A DNA stretch of 64,000 nt from an uncultured Prevotellaceae bacterium (GCA_900316835.1 ONEL01000003.1:62001-126000); one strand, 5' to 3'; positions 7,366 through 17,270 are shown, counted from the first letter of the stretch. A program made the numbers and translations. The notes: a model not told the origin generated them from the letters alone.

Positions 7366-8487
7366 ATGAAATTCAACATCCAAAGTAAACTGTTATTCAC
7401 TCACTTGCAGGCAGTGAGCAAAGTGGTTAACTCCAAGAACACCATCTCTATCCTCGACAATTTCCTGTTCAACCTGAGCGGGAACATGCTGGTGATCACA
7501 GCTAGTGACCAGGAGACAACTCTCACCACCCAGGTGGAGGTAGCCAATGCCGAGGGCAGTGGAAAGTTTGCCGCTGGCGTGAAAGAACTTCTCGACATGC
7601 TCAAGGAGCTCCCCGACCAAGGTCTTGCCGTGGAAATCAACGACCAGAACCTTGCCATTAACATCAACTACCTCAATGGTGAGTTTAACTTCATTGGCAT
7701 TAACGGCAACGAGTTCCCCACCAAGGCACAGAGCGAGGAAGAAGTAAAAACCTTCACCCTGCCAGCCGAGAAAGTGGCACGTGGCATCCAGCAGACGGTA
7801 TTTGCCGTTGGCACCGAGTCGTTGCGTCCCATGATGATGGGTATCTACTGGGACATCAAGCCCGAGGAGATTGCCTTTGTTTCGACCGACACCCACAAGC
7901 TGGTGCGCTTCCGTGAGCTGGGCCTGAGCACCGGCCTTGAGGCTTCGTTCATTCTTCCCACCAAGCCAGCCACAATCCTTGCCAGCATCCTCGACAAGCA
8001 GGAGGGCGACGTGAAAATCACAATCGACTCTAAGAGCGCGACCTTTGAGAGCGCCGACTACACCATGTCGTGCCGCTTCGTCAATGGTCGTTACCCCAAC
8101 TACAACTCGGTAATTCCCCAAGACAACCAGTACACTCTCACTATCGACCGCATGACAATGCTCACAGCCATCAAGCGCGTGTCGGTAACAGCTAGCCCTG
8201 GCGGTCTTGTGAAGTTTGACCTCAAGGAGAACCAAATTCACCTCTCCACCCAAGATATCGACTTCTCGAAGTCGAGCGAGGAAGTTATCGCTTGCGACTA
8301 TTCAGGTGCCGAGATGCTCATTGGTTTCAACGATGACAACATCATAGACGTGCTCAACAACATTGGTCACGACATGGTAACCCTCGAGCTCATGGACCCC
8401 TCACGCGCAGGTATCTTTAAACCCGCCGAGCAACGTGAGAACGAAGACCTGCTCATCCTGCTCATGCCAATGATGGTGATGGGATAA
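7366..8487 (+). CDS. dnaN: DNA polymerase III beta subunit (sliding clamp)
   Basis: 373 residues, the standard length. It forms the dimeric ring that tethers the replicative polymerase to DNA. The three repeated clamp domains are visible from MKFNIQSKLLFTHLQAVSKVV through YTMSCRFVNGRYPNYNSVIP to the C-terminal LMPMMV, which contributes to the hydrophobic pocket for clamp-binding peptides. It starts a plus-strand group with a DnaQ-like exonuclease 44 bp downstream and then coaBC, an order I remember as common in Bacteroidales. Confidence 0.96.
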   Translation: MKFNIQSKLLFTHLQAVSKVVNSKNTISILDNFLFNLSGNMLVITASDQETTLTTQVEVANAEGSGKFAAGVKELLDMLKELPDQGLAVEINDQNLAININYLNGEFNFIGINGNEFPTKAQSEEEVKTFTLPAEKVARGIQQTVFAVGTESLRPMMMGIYWDIKPEEIAFVSTDTHKLVRFRELGLSTGLEASFILPTKPATILASILDKQEGDVKITIDSKSATFESADYTMSCRFVNGRYPNYNSVIPQDNQYTLTIDRMTMLTAIKRVSVTASPGGLVKFDLKENQIHLSTQDIDFSKSSEEVIACDYSGAEMLIGFNDDNIIDVLNNIGHDMVTLELMDPSRAGIFKPAEQRENEDLLILLMPMMVMG

Positions 8488-8531
8488 GAACCTCAGTTTA
8501 GGAAATTCAAAACAGTTTAACTTAAACAATC

Positions 8532-9329
8532 ATGCAACTGAACTTAAAGCGCCCCATCATCTTCTTCGACCTGGAGACGACAGGCTTGAACATCACCAAG
8601 GACCGCATTGTGGAAATATCGCTCATCAAGGTCTACCCCGACGGGCATGAGGAGGAGAAAACTCGTCGCCTAAACCCTGAGATGCCCATTCCCGAGCAAG
8701 CTAGCGCGGTGCATGGCATCCACGACGAGGATGTGAAAGACTGCCCCACTTTTAAGCAAATTTCCAAGAGCCTGGCTCAGATGTTTGAGGGCTGTGACAT
8801 TGGTGGTTTCAACAGCAATCGCTTTGATATTCCATTACTTAGCGAGGAGTTCCTCAAAGCTGGAGTAACAGTCGACTTCAACAAGTGCAAGTTTATTGAT
8901 GTTCAGACCATCTTCCACAAGATGGAACCACGCAACCTGGTGGCAGCCTATAAGTTCTATTGCGGCAAGGACCTGACCGATGCCCACTCGGCCAACGCCG
9001 ACACGCGCGCCACGCTCGAGGTGCTAAAGGCACAGCTCGACCGCTATGGCGACCAGCTTCAAAACGATGTAGACTTCCTCTCGGACTACTCTACTCAAAA
9101 ACGCAATGTTGATCTTGCGGGTCGGCTTGTGCGCAATGACCAGGGTGTGGTGGTGTTCAACTTTGGTCAGCACAAGGGCGAGAGCGTGGAAGAGGTGCTT
9201 ACTAAAACCCCTCAATACTACGACTGGATTCAAAACCGCGACTTTGCCGAGGACACCAAGCGAGTGCTGCGTGAAATCTACATCAAGATGAAACAACGCA
9301 CCACTTCGGGGACTATACAATTCAAGTAG
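8532..9329 (+). CDS. 3'-5' exonuclease, DnaQ/epsilon-like (DEDDh)
   Basis: 265 residues. Exo I motif FFDLETTGL (Asp13, Glu15), Exo II region FNSNRFDIPLL, and Exo III HSANADTRATLEVL carrying the His and Asp of the DEDDh class. It removes 3'-terminal nucleotides, plausibly as polymerase proofreading activity given its place right after dnaN; it could equally serve repair or RNA turnover. The C-terminal 80 residues (VVFNFGQHKGESVEEVL) form a small extra domain seen in Bacteroidota exonucleases, outside the catalytic fold. No coding oddities. Confidence 0.9.
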   Translation: MQLNLKRPIIFFDLETTGLNITKDRIVEISLIKVYPDGHEEEKTRRLNPEMPIPEQASAVHGIHDEDVKDCPTFKQISKSLAQMFEGCDIGGFNSNRFDIPLLSEEFLKAGVTVDFNKCKFIDVQTIFHKMEPRNLVAAYKFYCGKDLTDAHSANADTRATLEVLKAQLDRYGDQLQNDVDFLSDYSTQKRNVDLAGRLVRNDQGVVVFNFGQHKGESVEEVLTKTPQYYDWIQNRDFAEDTKRVLREIYIKMKQRTTSGTIQFK

Positions 9330-9443
9330 TAGTTGCTAGAGTTTTAAGTGAAAGTAGCGAGATTTAAACGCCTTGCCGAAAAAGCAACACTTTAATTAAT
9401 TCTCATCTCTTCCCACTATAACTTCTTTTTAAAAAACAACTGG

Positions 9444-10649
9444 ATGTTGAAAGGAAAAAATATAATAGTAGGTATCACTGGTGGCATTGCCGCCTACAAG
9501 ACAGCATCGCTGGTGCGACTGCTGGTAAAAGCGGGAGCTAGCGTGCAGGTGATTATGACCCCCAACGCTCGCGAATTTATAACACCAGTCACGCTCTCCA
9601 CTTTGAGCGGAAAGCCTGTTATCAGCGAGTTCTTCACTGCCAACACCGGGCAGTGGAACAGCCATGTGGACCTAGGCCTGTGGGCCGACGCTATGGTGAT
9701 TGCGCCTGCAACTGCATCAACCATAGCCAAGATGGCAACCGGCGTCGCCGACAACATGCTCGTCACCACCTATCTCTCGGCAAAAGCTCCTGTCTTTGTT
9801 GCTCCTGCAATGGACCTTGACATGTTCAAGCACCCCACCACCACCCGCAACCTTGACTTGCTGCGTAGCTACGGCAACCACATCATCGAACCTGCAGCTG
9901 GCGAACTGGCGAGTCACCTTATTGGCAAGGGCCGCATGGAAGAGCCAGAGAAGATTTTTGAAGTTCTCAACGACTTTTTCGCTCATGGCCAAGACCTTGC
10001 CGGCAAGAAAGTAATGATTACCGCAGGCCCCACCTACGAGAAAATCGACCCGGTGCGTTTTATTGGCAACTTCTCGTCGGGAAAAATGGGATTTGCGCTA
10101 GCCGAGGAGTGTGCTGCTCGCGGAGCCGAGGTAACGCTGATTGCTGGTCCCGTTGCTCTCAACACATCGTCGCCAGCAATCCATCGCATCGACGTGATGA
10201 GCGCCCTGGAGATGCACGACGCAGCAACCAAGGAATTTGCTGAGAGTGACGTGGCAATCCTCTGTGCCGCTGTTGCTGACTACACAGTGGAGAGCCCTGT
10301 TGACCATAAAATCAAGCGGGAAAAGGACGAAATTCCCGTCATCCGCCTCAAGAAGAACCCCGACATCGCCAAATCCATTGGAGAAATGAAGAAACCAAGC
10401 CAGGTAACTGTAGGTTTCGCCCTTGAGACCGACAATGAAGTAGAAAATGCCCGTAGCAAATGCGAGCGTAAGAACCTTGACTTCATCGTGCTCAACTCCC
10501 TACAAAACAAAGATGCAGGCTTCCAAGTCGACACCAATGTCATCACCATCATCACCAGCGACGGCAAGGCATTGGATTATCCTTGTAAACCCAAATCTGA
10601 GGTCGCAAAAGACATAGTCGACGTTTTGGTCAAAGATTATATAAAATAG
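9444..10649 (+). CDS. coaBC: Bifunctional phosphopantothenoylcysteine decarboxylase / phosphopantothenate-cysteine ligase
   Basis: 401 residues, full length for Dfp/CoaBC, two steps of coenzyme A synthesis. N-terminal flavoprotein CoaC: GITGGIAAYK, active-site His in WNSHVDLGLWADA, ATASTIAKMA and the substrate clamp PAMDLDMF. C-terminal ligase CoaB: ITAGPTYEKIDPVRFI, GNFSSGKMG, and KKNPDIAKSI. Two positions differ from the E. coli motifs: PAMD for PXMN, and GELASHLIGKGRM where E. coli has Cys before the GxGR loop. I recall such substitutions from other Bacteroidota CoaBC proteins, so I do not read them as inactivating. Confidence 0.94.
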   Translation: MLKGKNIIVGITGGIAAYKTASLVRLLVKAGASVQVIMTPNAREFITPVTLSTLSGKPVISEFFTANTGQWNSHVDLGLWADAMVIAPATASTIAKMATGVADNMLVTTYLSAKAPVFVAPAMDLDMFKHPTTTRNLDLLRSYGNHIIEPAAGELASHLIGKGRMEEPEKIFEVLNDFFAHGQDLAGKKVMITAGPTYEKIDPVRFIGNFSSGKMGFALAEECAARGAEVTLIAGPVALNTSSPAIHRIDVMSALEMHDAATKEFAESDVAILCAAVADYTVESPVDHKIKREKDEIPVIRLKKNPDIAKSIGEMKKPSQVTVGFALETDNEVENARSKCERKNLDFIVLNSLQNKDAGFQVDTNVITIITSDGKALDYPCKPKSEVAKDIVDVLVKDYIK

Positions 10650-10677
10650 AATCTATTCTCTATATATACAAAAGCAT

Positions 10678-10709
10678 AAAAACACCACGGCTCCACCGTG
10701 GTATTTTTA
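10678..10709 (+). terminator. Terminator after coaBC
   Basis: ACCACGG / CCGTGGT stem with a 5-nt loop, flanked by A and T runs. It ends the core block just before the accessory segment. Confidence 0.7.
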
Positions 10710-10752
10710 TACCCAAAACCTTGACCTAAATCAACATCTTTGAAAAAAAGTG

Positions 10753-10760
10753 TACTTTTG
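10753..10760 (+). promoter_or_regulatory. -7 box for the first ECF sigma cassette
   Basis: TACTTTTG, 38 nt upstream of the sigma factor ATG. Confidence 0.55.
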
Positions 10761-10798
10761 TGGTTTAGTAAATCGGTTTCTATGTGTATATATAGTGT

Positions 10799-11299
10799 AT
10801 GACACAACGAGAACAACAAGTTGAGCGGCTCTTTAAGCTGCATTATCGCGCGATGTATAGGCTGGCCAGCATACTGCTGCACGATGATGACGAGAGCAAA
10901 GACATTGTGCACGATGTCTTTGCCAGGCTACTTGTGGAGCAAGTGGAGCTACATGAAGACACCGCTCACTCCTATCTTTTATTAAGCGTGCGCAATAGGT
11001 GCCTTAATGCGATTCGCAATCGAAAAATCCATGAGCAAGTACACCAATATTTGCTACCTGTCGATGAGGTGGAACAGACTTCACCCGAAGATCTTGAGAG
11101 CAAAATTGACATGCTCAAAGTGGGCATCAACGAGTTATTCCCACCCATATGCCAGGAGATAATACGTCTCCATTTCACCGAGGGTTTAACTTTCCGTGAA
11201 ATAGCTAAGCGAATGGGCGTGAGCGAAACCACCATCTACAAGCACTTGCGCAACGCACTTGACCAATTACGTCAAACACTTAAAAAAGCAGAGCAATGA
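10799..11299 (+). CDS. ECF RNA polymerase sigma factor (cell-surface signalling, cassette 1)
   Basis: 166 residues. Region 2: LFKLHYRAMYRLASILLHDDDESKDIVHDVFARLL; region 4: ICQEIIRLHFTEGLTFREIAKRMGVSETTIYKHL, ending in the helix-turn-helix that reads the -35-like element. Regions 1 and 3 are absent, as in extracytoplasmic-function factors. Its stop overlaps the start of the FecR-like gene by the ATGA tetranucleotide, and that gene overlaps the receptor in the same way, so the three are translationally coupled. Role by family: switch on the receptor operon when the anti-sigma releases it. Confidence 0.9.
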   Translation: MTQREQQVERLFKLHYRAMYRLASILLHDDDESKDIVHDVFARLLVEQVELHEDTAHSYLLLSVRNRCLNAIRNRKIHEQVHQYLLPVDEVEQTSPEDLESKIDMLKVGINELFPPICQEIIRLHFTEGLTFREIAKRMGVSETTIYKHLRNALDQLRQTLKKAEQ

Positions 11300-12000
11300 A
11301 CAAGACCGATTTACTGTTCCAAATGCTGGACAATCCAGACCAATACAGCGAGGCACAGTGGCAAGACATTCTTGCCGATGACGAGTGCCGCGAAATCTAT
11401 ACGCTCATGGCAAAAACAAAGAGCGCCGCTCAATCGTCGCAAATAACTGACGATGAAATTGATGCTGAGTGGCAACGCTTGATTCAGTCAAAGCAAAACC
11501 ACGCAGCTGTGATTCCACTATGGCGCAAGATTGCCGCTGCTGCGGCTATCATGATTGCATTGTTTGGGTTCACCTATGCAGCCATTCGCACTGGATTCTT
11601 TGGAGTTGAAAAGATCATAACTTCAAAAGAGACTCCCCATAAGGTAGAGAATGTGGACTCTGTTGCCACTAAAGACAATGAAGCAATAATTCAAAAAATC
11701 TCTCAAGATTCTGAAGAAAGCACCGAAGAAAATACTGAAGAAACAACAGCCAAAACTGAACCGCGACTCTATGACAATGTACCACTGGAGCAGATATTAA
11801 CCGAGCTCTCGGCATACTATCATGTGGATGTGGAGTATAGCTCTGAAGATGTGCGTTCGCTGCGTTTATATTACCAATGGGAACCCGAATACTCGCTGGA
11901 TAAAGTCATTGAGATGTTGTCAAATTTCGAGACGTTCAGCATCCACCAAGAGGGGAACAAACTGATTGTTGAATCATCATCACAGGAGGGCAAGCAATGA
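11296..12000 (+). CDS. FecR-like anti-sigma factor (DUF4974 C-terminal domain)
   Basis: 234 residues. A cytoplasmic N-terminal part (1-72), one membrane segment at about 74-96 (KIAAAAAIMIALFGFTYAAI), an acidic linker rich in Glu and Thr (about 115-155), and a periplasmic C-terminal domain of the STN-like DUF4974 type (YDNVPLEQILTELSAYYHVD..LRLYYQWEPEYSLDKVIEML). The usual central FecR beta domain is missing, so this is a short variant. It should hold the overlapping sigma factor at the membrane and sense the STN domain of the receptor encoded immediately downstream. Confidence 0.82.
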   Translation: MNKTDLLFQMLDNPDQYSEAQWQDILADDECREIYTLMAKTKSAAQSSQITDDEIDAEWQRLIQSKQNHAAVIPLWRKIAAAAAIMIALFGFTYAAIRTGFFGVEKIITSKETPHKVENVDSVATKDNEAIIQKISQDSEESTEENTEETTAKTEPRLYDNVPLEQILTELSAYYHVDVEYSSEDVRSLRLYYQWEPEYSLDKVIEMLSNFETFSIHQEGNKLIVESSSQEGKQ

Positions 12001-14543
12001 AAAGATTATTGATTATCACACTCATGCTTTGCGCTTTTGTGAACACAGTAATGGCACAACGCATCACACACAATTTCCAAAACGTGTCGATGAGCGATGC
12101 GCTGAAATATATCCAGCAACAAACGAGCAAACACAAAATCATATTCATCTACAATGAACTTGAGGATTTCATGGTAACGACCTCGGTCAAAGGCAAGTCG
12201 GTTCCCGATGCCATCAAGCAAGTAATTGGGTTCTACCCCATCCGCATGACACAAAGTGGCAACAATGAAATCTACGTGGAGTGTACTCACAAGAGCAATC
12301 GCCACCTCACAGGTAAGATTGTTGACGAGAAAGGCTTGCCATTGGAGTTTGCCGATGTGCGACTGCTCAACCCCTCCGATTCGTCTTACATAACTGGTGG
12401 CGTGACCAATGCCAGTGGCATATTCGTAATCCCACTCGACAAATCGCAGGTAATTGCCAAGTTCAGTTACATTGGTTACAAACCAGTCTATAAACTTTGC
12501 TCTCGCGAAAATGTGGGCACCATCCAGCTGCAAGTCGAAGTCATCCAACTCGGCGAAGTAACTGTCAAAGGAGCGAAACGCCTTGTCCGTTCGACAGAGC
12601 GCGGTCTTATTGCGAATGTGCAGGGCACTGTATTGGAAAATTTCGGCTCGGTGAATGACATGCTATCACATCTTCCCCTGATGATGAGCGACGGCACTAT
12701 TGCCGGTCACGGTAAGCCCGAAATCTACATCAACAACAAGAAAGTGCGTGATGCCTCAGAACTCGAACGTTACCGCGCCGATGAAATCCTGTCGGCAGAA
12801 ATCATCACTAACCCTGGGCCGGAATACGGTCAGGACGTAAAATCAGTCATTCGCCTCAAGACTGTGCGAAAAGCCGGCGAGGGACTGAGCGGCAACTTCT
12901 CCGCTGCCTACCGCCAAGGAAAAGAATACTATGCTAATGGCAATGCTGCACTGAACTATCGCACCCGCAATGGCATGGACTTCTTCGTTCGAGGGTTTCT
13001 GACGAGCAATAACCAACACATCACCGCCACTGCTGACGACCAATTACAGGCTTCCCGCACATGGGACTTCCACAGAGATGCAATCTATCTCAATCGCTAT
13101 AACTATTACTTTGCCGACCTAGGTTGGAACTGGGAGATATCCGAGAAACACTCTATCGGGCTAACTTACACTGCCAACAACTATATCACCGATGCGACAG
13201 GCAGCCAAGATACTGATGAACAAGTGTGGTGCAACGGCCAATTCTTAGAAGAGGAGACCAACAAGACGGTCACCTCTCTAAAGCCTCGGATGGAGCATGC
13301 TGTAAATGCCTATTACCTCGGTGAAATCGGCAAGTGGCAACTGGACTTCAGTGCCGACTACTACGGTGGACATTCAGAGAGCGAGATGACGGGTGGAACT
13401 GTAGGCATGACAGGTGTCAGCAGCAACACGCTGACCAAGAACAACCTGCTGGCAGAAAAACTCATCGTCACTGCTCCCATCCCCACAGGCTCCCTAACCT
13501 TCGGCGAGGAAGTATCGGGAGTGGACCGCAAAAGCGATTTCACCCAGAATGGTTTCTCTACCGACAACAGCGTACACCAACAAACAATGACATGGTCACT
13601 GTTCGCCAACTACGCGCTGCAAGTGAAGAAGTTCAGTCTCAAAGCCGGATTGCGCTGGCAGAACGAACACAATGACTACGAAACTAATGGCAGTAAAGAC
13701 CCGGAGCAAAGTCCTGACTATCATGTGCTCATCCCACGCCTCTCGTTTTCCTACAGCACAGCGCGATGGATGCACACCCTCAGTTATCAGTGTACTCGCA
13801 ATAATCCGCCTTATTCTATACTCAGCACTGCTATCCACTATCGTAGCAAGTACGAATACAGTACAGGTAATGCCTACCTACAGCCACAGACAACACACGG
13901 TCTGTCGTGGACCTCACAGTGGAAGTGGCTTTACATCCAGCCCTACTACAAATATATGCACAATGTTGTAACTTCGTTCCAGACAGCCTACAACGATGAG
14001 AAACACCCAGGAGTGGTTATTACGGACTACCGTAACATACCCAAGATGCAAGACTATGGCATAGTACTAAATTTCACACCCAAGATAGGCATCTGGCAAA
14101 TGAATTACACAGCGAGGTTCTTCTACAACAATATAGACTATGAATCGATGGGCATCACCCACACTTGGAATGGTCTGATTAGCGAGTTCACTCTCGACAA
14201 CACATTCTCGTTTCCGAAAGACTGGCTGCTGAATATTCAGGGCTATATTAAACTAGCTCACGAAACAGGCTGCTCGCAGCGCAAAGCCTTAGGTGATATC
14301 AATATAAGGCTAAGTCGCCAGTTTCTCAAAGATAAGAGCCTCAGCGTAGCCCTTCTTGTCAACGACATCTTCCACACCCGATATACGGAGATGACCGCCT
14401 ACGGTGGCATCAATGTCCGTACACAATTCAAGGAGTATCGCGATACCCGTCGAATCGGCATCAACCTATCGTGGAAGTTCAACGCCACCAAGAGCCGCTA
14501 CAAGGGCAGTCATGCCGGTCAAGACGAGCGCAACCGACTGTAA
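11997..14543 (+). CDS. Outer-membrane TonB-dependent-type receptor/transducer with STN domain
   Basis: 848 residues. Signal peptide ending VMA (residue 20), then an STN signalling domain (about 22-100: HNFQNVSMSDALKYIQQQ), a carboxypeptidase-regulatory beta-sandwich (about 103-170: LTGKIVDEKGLPLEFADV), a plug-like part (about 180-285) and a large beta-barrel in the OMP_b-brl_3 style ending in RIGINLSWKF. The STN domain makes it the likely signal input for the coupled sigma / anti-sigma pair. Ligand unknown; no SusD-like partner follows, so it is not a classic polysaccharide-utilisation receptor. The last residues beyond WKFNATKSR are a basic tail after the barrel strand. Confidence 0.85.
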   Translation: MKRLLIITLMLCAFVNTVMAQRITHNFQNVSMSDALKYIQQQTSKHKIIFIYNELEDFMVTTSVKGKSVPDAIKQVIGFYPIRMTQSGNNEIYVECTHKSNRHLTGKIVDEKGLPLEFADVRLLNPSDSSYITGGVTNASGIFVIPLDKSQVIAKFSYIGYKPVYKLCSRENVGTIQLQVEVIQLGEVTVKGAKRLVRSTERGLIANVQGTVLENFGSVNDMLSHLPLMMSDGTIAGHGKPEIYINNKKVRDASELERYRADEILSAEIITNPGPEYGQDVKSVIRLKTVRKAGEGLSGNFSAAYRQGKEYYANGNAALNYRTRNGMDFFVRGFLTSNNQHITATADDQLQASRTWDFHRDAIYLNRYNYYFADLGWNWEISEKHSIGLTYTANNYITDATGSQDTDEQVWCNGQFLEEETNKTVTSLKPRMEHAVNAYYLGEIGKWQLDFSADYYGGHSESEMTGGTVGMTGVSSNTLTKNNLLAEKLIVTAPIPTGSLTFGEEVSGVDRKSDFTQNGFSTDNSVHQQTMTWSLFANYALQVKKFSLKAGLRWQNEHNDYETNGSKDPEQSPDYHVLIPRLSFSYSTARWMHTLSYQCTRNNPPYSILSTAIHYRSKYEYSTGNAYLQPQTTHGLSWTSQWKWLYIQPYYKYMHNVVTSFQTAYNDEKHPGVVITDYRNIPKMQDYGIVLNFTPKIGIWQMNYTARFFYNNIDYESMGITHTWNGLISEFTLDNTFSFPKDWLLNIQGYIKLAHETGCSQRKALGDINIRLSRQFLKDKSLSVALLVNDIFHTRYTEMTAYGGINVRTQFKEYRDTRRIGINLSWKFNATKSRYKGSHAGQDERNRL

Positions 14544-14582
14544 AGACAATCAATCTAATCACAGTAAACAACCATATCTCAA

Positions 14583-14620
14583 CTCAGTCGAGGCACATAC
14601 ATGCCCTCGGCTGAGTTTTT
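14583..14620 (+). terminator. Terminator of sigma/receptor cassette 1
   Basis: CTCAGTCGAGG pairs with CCTCGGCTGAG (one G-T pair), loop of about 11 nt, then TTTTT. It lies between convergent genes and abuts the stop codon of the minus-strand gene. Confidence 0.75.
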
Positions 14621-15839
14621 ATTTATCAATACGCTTATAGAAGCTGCCAATCTGACCATCTGGTAATATGTCGACGTCATAATAGTCTCCATTATAGTAG
14701 TATGCCTTACTGCCTTTACGGAAGAACCTGTTATTTGGGTGTTCATCTTTATATTTCTGATACTCATCATTCAAAGCACCAAGAACAATACTCATGGTTG
14801 CATTTAAATCCTTTTCGGCTAATTGAAACTTACTTCTTTCACCAAACTGATTCTCAACAGTAAGTTCTTTTACATGTCGTAAGTATATGTGTAGGAATGA
14901 TTCAAAACTCATATACAGTAGATGCTTACCTGCGATATTATAGCGATGTTCATGAAAGTCAATAATCCTTGAGAACAATAGGATAGCTTTCTCAGGATAA
15001 TTCTTTACTAACTTATCAAAACTCAACCCCATACTATTCAGTTCTTTATCAGTCAATTCGAAACGATTTGCTATTCTATTATTAGATAACTGCATCAGAT
15101 CCTTTTCATTTTTTTCTGTCAGCTTGCCTGCATTTTTCTTCCACATCAACCAGAAATATGCTACTTCTTGATTAACAATTGCACCGTTCTCATCAAAGAT
15201 TTCTGCTTTTTCATTTTCAGTTAGTTTCTCAGGTTCCAAAACAATCTTATAGGCAAGATACTCATTATGTTCTTCTGGAGTCAATTCTATTCCATCAGAA
15301 ATGAAGTGACACAAAGCTCCATACATAAAACGAATATCATCACCATTACCTTTACTTTCGATAGGAATCTCCAAAACCTTGGGCTTACGCAAATGAGAGC
15401 TCGCATAAGTGTTTTGATCCTCAGTGTCGGGTCCAACTATCATTTCAACTATATCCTTTGTCGGGACACCATCTTTCAGTAATTGAGCATGTAGGCTGCT
15501 GTCGAGCTCTCCCAAAAGTTCTTTTGCTTTTACATTGCTTATATCATTAAGGGCTGTTTTGTCTTTTTCAATAGCAATTCTCTCTTTTTGATAATACACA
15601 AATGCAACTGTCAACAATTCTCCATACACTTCTGCAGATTCTTGACTCAATGTCAAAGTTGCAACACAATCCTTTGCACCTGCATACTCATAAATCTCTT
15701 CTTGAGTAAAGCCATTGGAGGATTTGTATAGCTTCATACCGCATTTTTCAGCAATTTGGTTTTCAAGATAGTCAATTTGTTGCTTTAACAAAGGAAGAAT
15801 ATCCTTTGCCGAAAAATATCCATGATTATCTGTATTCAT
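14619..15839 (-). CDS. Unrecognised 406-residue cytoplasmic protein
   Basis: No signal peptide or membrane segment. Mostly alpha-helical and charged, with a helix-rich C-terminal half containing HLLYMSFESFLHIYLRHVKEL, then a beta-rich end RKGSKAYYYNGDYYDVDILP. The IYLRHV segment with the preceding aromatic helix is reminiscent of RNase-like toxin folds, but I cannot support that assignment. It lies downstream of the AAA/DUF4143 ATPase on the same strand, 133 bp away, within accessory DNA inserted in the core block. AT content is above that of coaBC and recN. Function unknown. Confidence 0.6.
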   Translation of the reverse strand: MNTDNHGYFSAKDILPLLKQQIDYLENQIAEKCGMKLYKSSNGFTQEEIYEYAGAKDCVATLTLSQESAEVYGELLTVAFVYYQKERIAIEKDKTALNDISNVKAKELLGELDSSLHAQLLKDGVPTKDIVEMIVGPDTEDQNTYASSHLRKPKVLEIPIESKGNGDDIRFMYGALCHFISDGIELTPEEHNEYLAYKIVLEPEKLTENEKAEIFDENGAIVNQEVAYFWLMWKKNAGKLTEKNEKDLMQLSNNRIANRFELTDKELNSMGLSFDKLVKNYPEKAILLFSRIIDFHEHRYNIAGKHLLYMSFESFLHIYLRHVKELTVENQFGERSKFQLAEKDLNATMSIVLGALNDEYQKYKDEHPNNRFFRKGSKAYYYNGDYYDVDILPDGQIGSFYKRIDK

Positions 15840-15972
15840 TGATAACTATTTTAATAATCTCCATATCTTCAGCTCTGCCATCGTTAGATATTAACAACTG
15901 AGCCTGCTTCGATGATAATACGTTCTTATCTGTTTGGAAATTAACTCATATTACCTGACATTCTTTCCAGTT

Positions 15973-17226
15973 TCACAAATCCAAGCTGTCCTCTTTGAGA
16001 AGGAAATCGTAAAGTCCTATCGTAAGTATTCCCTCTTCGTTTCGGCGAGGCATGATGTGGTCTTTTACGACGATGATTTTTTTGAAAGAATCATTGATGT
16101 TTATCAGCGAACGAGATTCTTGTATTTCCTTTTCCCTATCGGGAATGGATAATGCAGACTGTAAATAATACTTCTTGCTTCCAAGATTGGCAATGAAATC
16201 CACTTCAAGCTGAATACGAATCCACTTACCATCTTTGTCCTGCTTTTTTATTTCGACCATTCCCACATCTACGATGCAACCACGACTTAGCAGTTCATTG
16301 TAAATGATGTTCTCCATGATATGCGTTTCTTCTTGTTGGCGCATATCAAGAATGGCATTCCTCAAGCCAATGTCAGTGAAATAATACTTAGAAAGTGTAT
16401 TGATATACTTCTTTCCTTTAATGTCGTAGCGTATTGCCTTATCTACTAAGAATGATTCTGTCAAATATGTTAGATAATTGGATATGGTCTGACTGCCAAT
16501 CTTCACATTTTTCACACTCTTAAATGTGTTTGACAATTTTGTGGGATTACATGGAGACCCAATAGATGATGCCAAAATAAGCACCAACTCACGCATTTCA
16601 TTCTCATTCTTGATATTATGTCGTTCAATAATATCTGCCAGATAAACAGTCTCGAACAAGTCCTTCAGATAGTTTATTTTCTTTTGTTCGGTGTCAAAAG
16701 ACTGGATAAGAGGCAAACCACCATAGGTATAATATTCGCGCCATGCATCTTGCTTGTCCCCGCCTTTGGCAGAAAAGAACTCTGAGAATGATAGTGGGTA
16801 AACATTAATTGTTTCTCCTCGGCCACGAAACTCTGTTGGAATGTCGGATGATAGGAAATGTGAATTACTTCCTGTCACGTAAGTGTCTGCATTGTCAATA
16901 TGCTGGAAACTATTCAATACATCGACAAACTCATCCATCAACTGCACCTCATCAATAATGATGTAGTAAAGTTCATTGTCTTTGATTCTATCATGAACAT
17001 AATGTAGCATTACATCTGGATCTCTCAACTCCTTGTTCATGCGGTCTTCAAGATCAACACGGATGATGTGGTCATCTGCCACGCCATTCTCTAACAAGTA
17101 GTGATAGAACAAGACATTCAATAGGTACGACTTGCCGCATCTGCGTATTCCAGTTATCACCTTGATAAAGCCATTTTGACGGCTTTCTATCAGTTGCTGG
17201 AGATATCTATCTCTTTTTATTTCCAT
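15973..17226 (-). CDS. AAA-family ATPase with DUF4143 C-terminal domain
   Basis: 417 residues. N-terminal P-loop domain: KVITGIRRCGKSYLL (Walker A, about 21-35), YYIIIDEVQLMDEF (Walker B, about 87-100), VTGSNSHFLSSDIPTEFRGRG (sensor region), YPLSFSEFF, and a C-terminal DUF4143 nuclease-like fold (about 200-400) with LEVDFIANLGSKKYYLQ near 340, the restriction-nuclease-like core. This family is abundant and mobile in anaerobes; its role is not established. Two palindromes with the same core lie on either side of its promoter, suggesting autoregulation or a mobility signal. Confidence 0.85.
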   Translation of the reverse strand: MEIKRDRYLQQLIESRQNGFIKVITGIRRCGKSYLLNVLFYHYLLENGVADDHIIRVDLEDRMNKELRDPDVMLHYVHDRIKDNELYYIIIDEVQLMDEFVDVLNSFQHIDNADTYVTGSNSHFLSSDIPTEFRGRGETINVYPLSFSEFFSAKGGDKQDAWREYYTYGGLPLIQSFDTEQKKINYLKDLFETVYLADIIERHNIKNENEMRELVLILASSIGSPCNPTKLSNTFKSVKNVKIGSQTISNYLTYLTESFLVDKAIRYDIKGKKYINTLSKYYFTDIGLRNAILDMRQQEETHIMENIIYNELLSRGCIVDVGMVEIKKQDKDGKWIRIQLEVDFIANLGSKKYYLQSALSIPDREKEIQESRSLININDSFKKIIVVKDHIMPRRNEEGILTIGLYDFLLKEDSLDL

Positions 17227-17243
17227 TGCTTATATTAATTTTT

Positions 17244-17257
17244 TGCCAATCTTGGCA
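17244..17257. repeat. 14-bp palindrome in the ATPase leader
   Basis: TGCCAATCTTGGCA is an imperfect-centre palindrome (6-bp arms) lying between the likely transcription start and the start codon of the ATPase gene. The same core occurs inverted at 17319-17332. Confidence 0.7.
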
Positions 17258-17270
17258 TTTTTTTACGATG

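Noticed and set aside
7393..8253. 286-codon open frame on the minus strand opposite dnaN
   Set aside because: It is a codon-bias shadow of a clearly functional dnaN, with His/Val/Gly-heavy composition and no family.
9444..10649. Inactivated CoaBC because PAMN reads PAMD and the Cys before GxGR reads Ser
   Set aside because: The remaining flavin and ligase motifs are complete, and I recall similar residues in other Bacteroidota CoaBC proteins.
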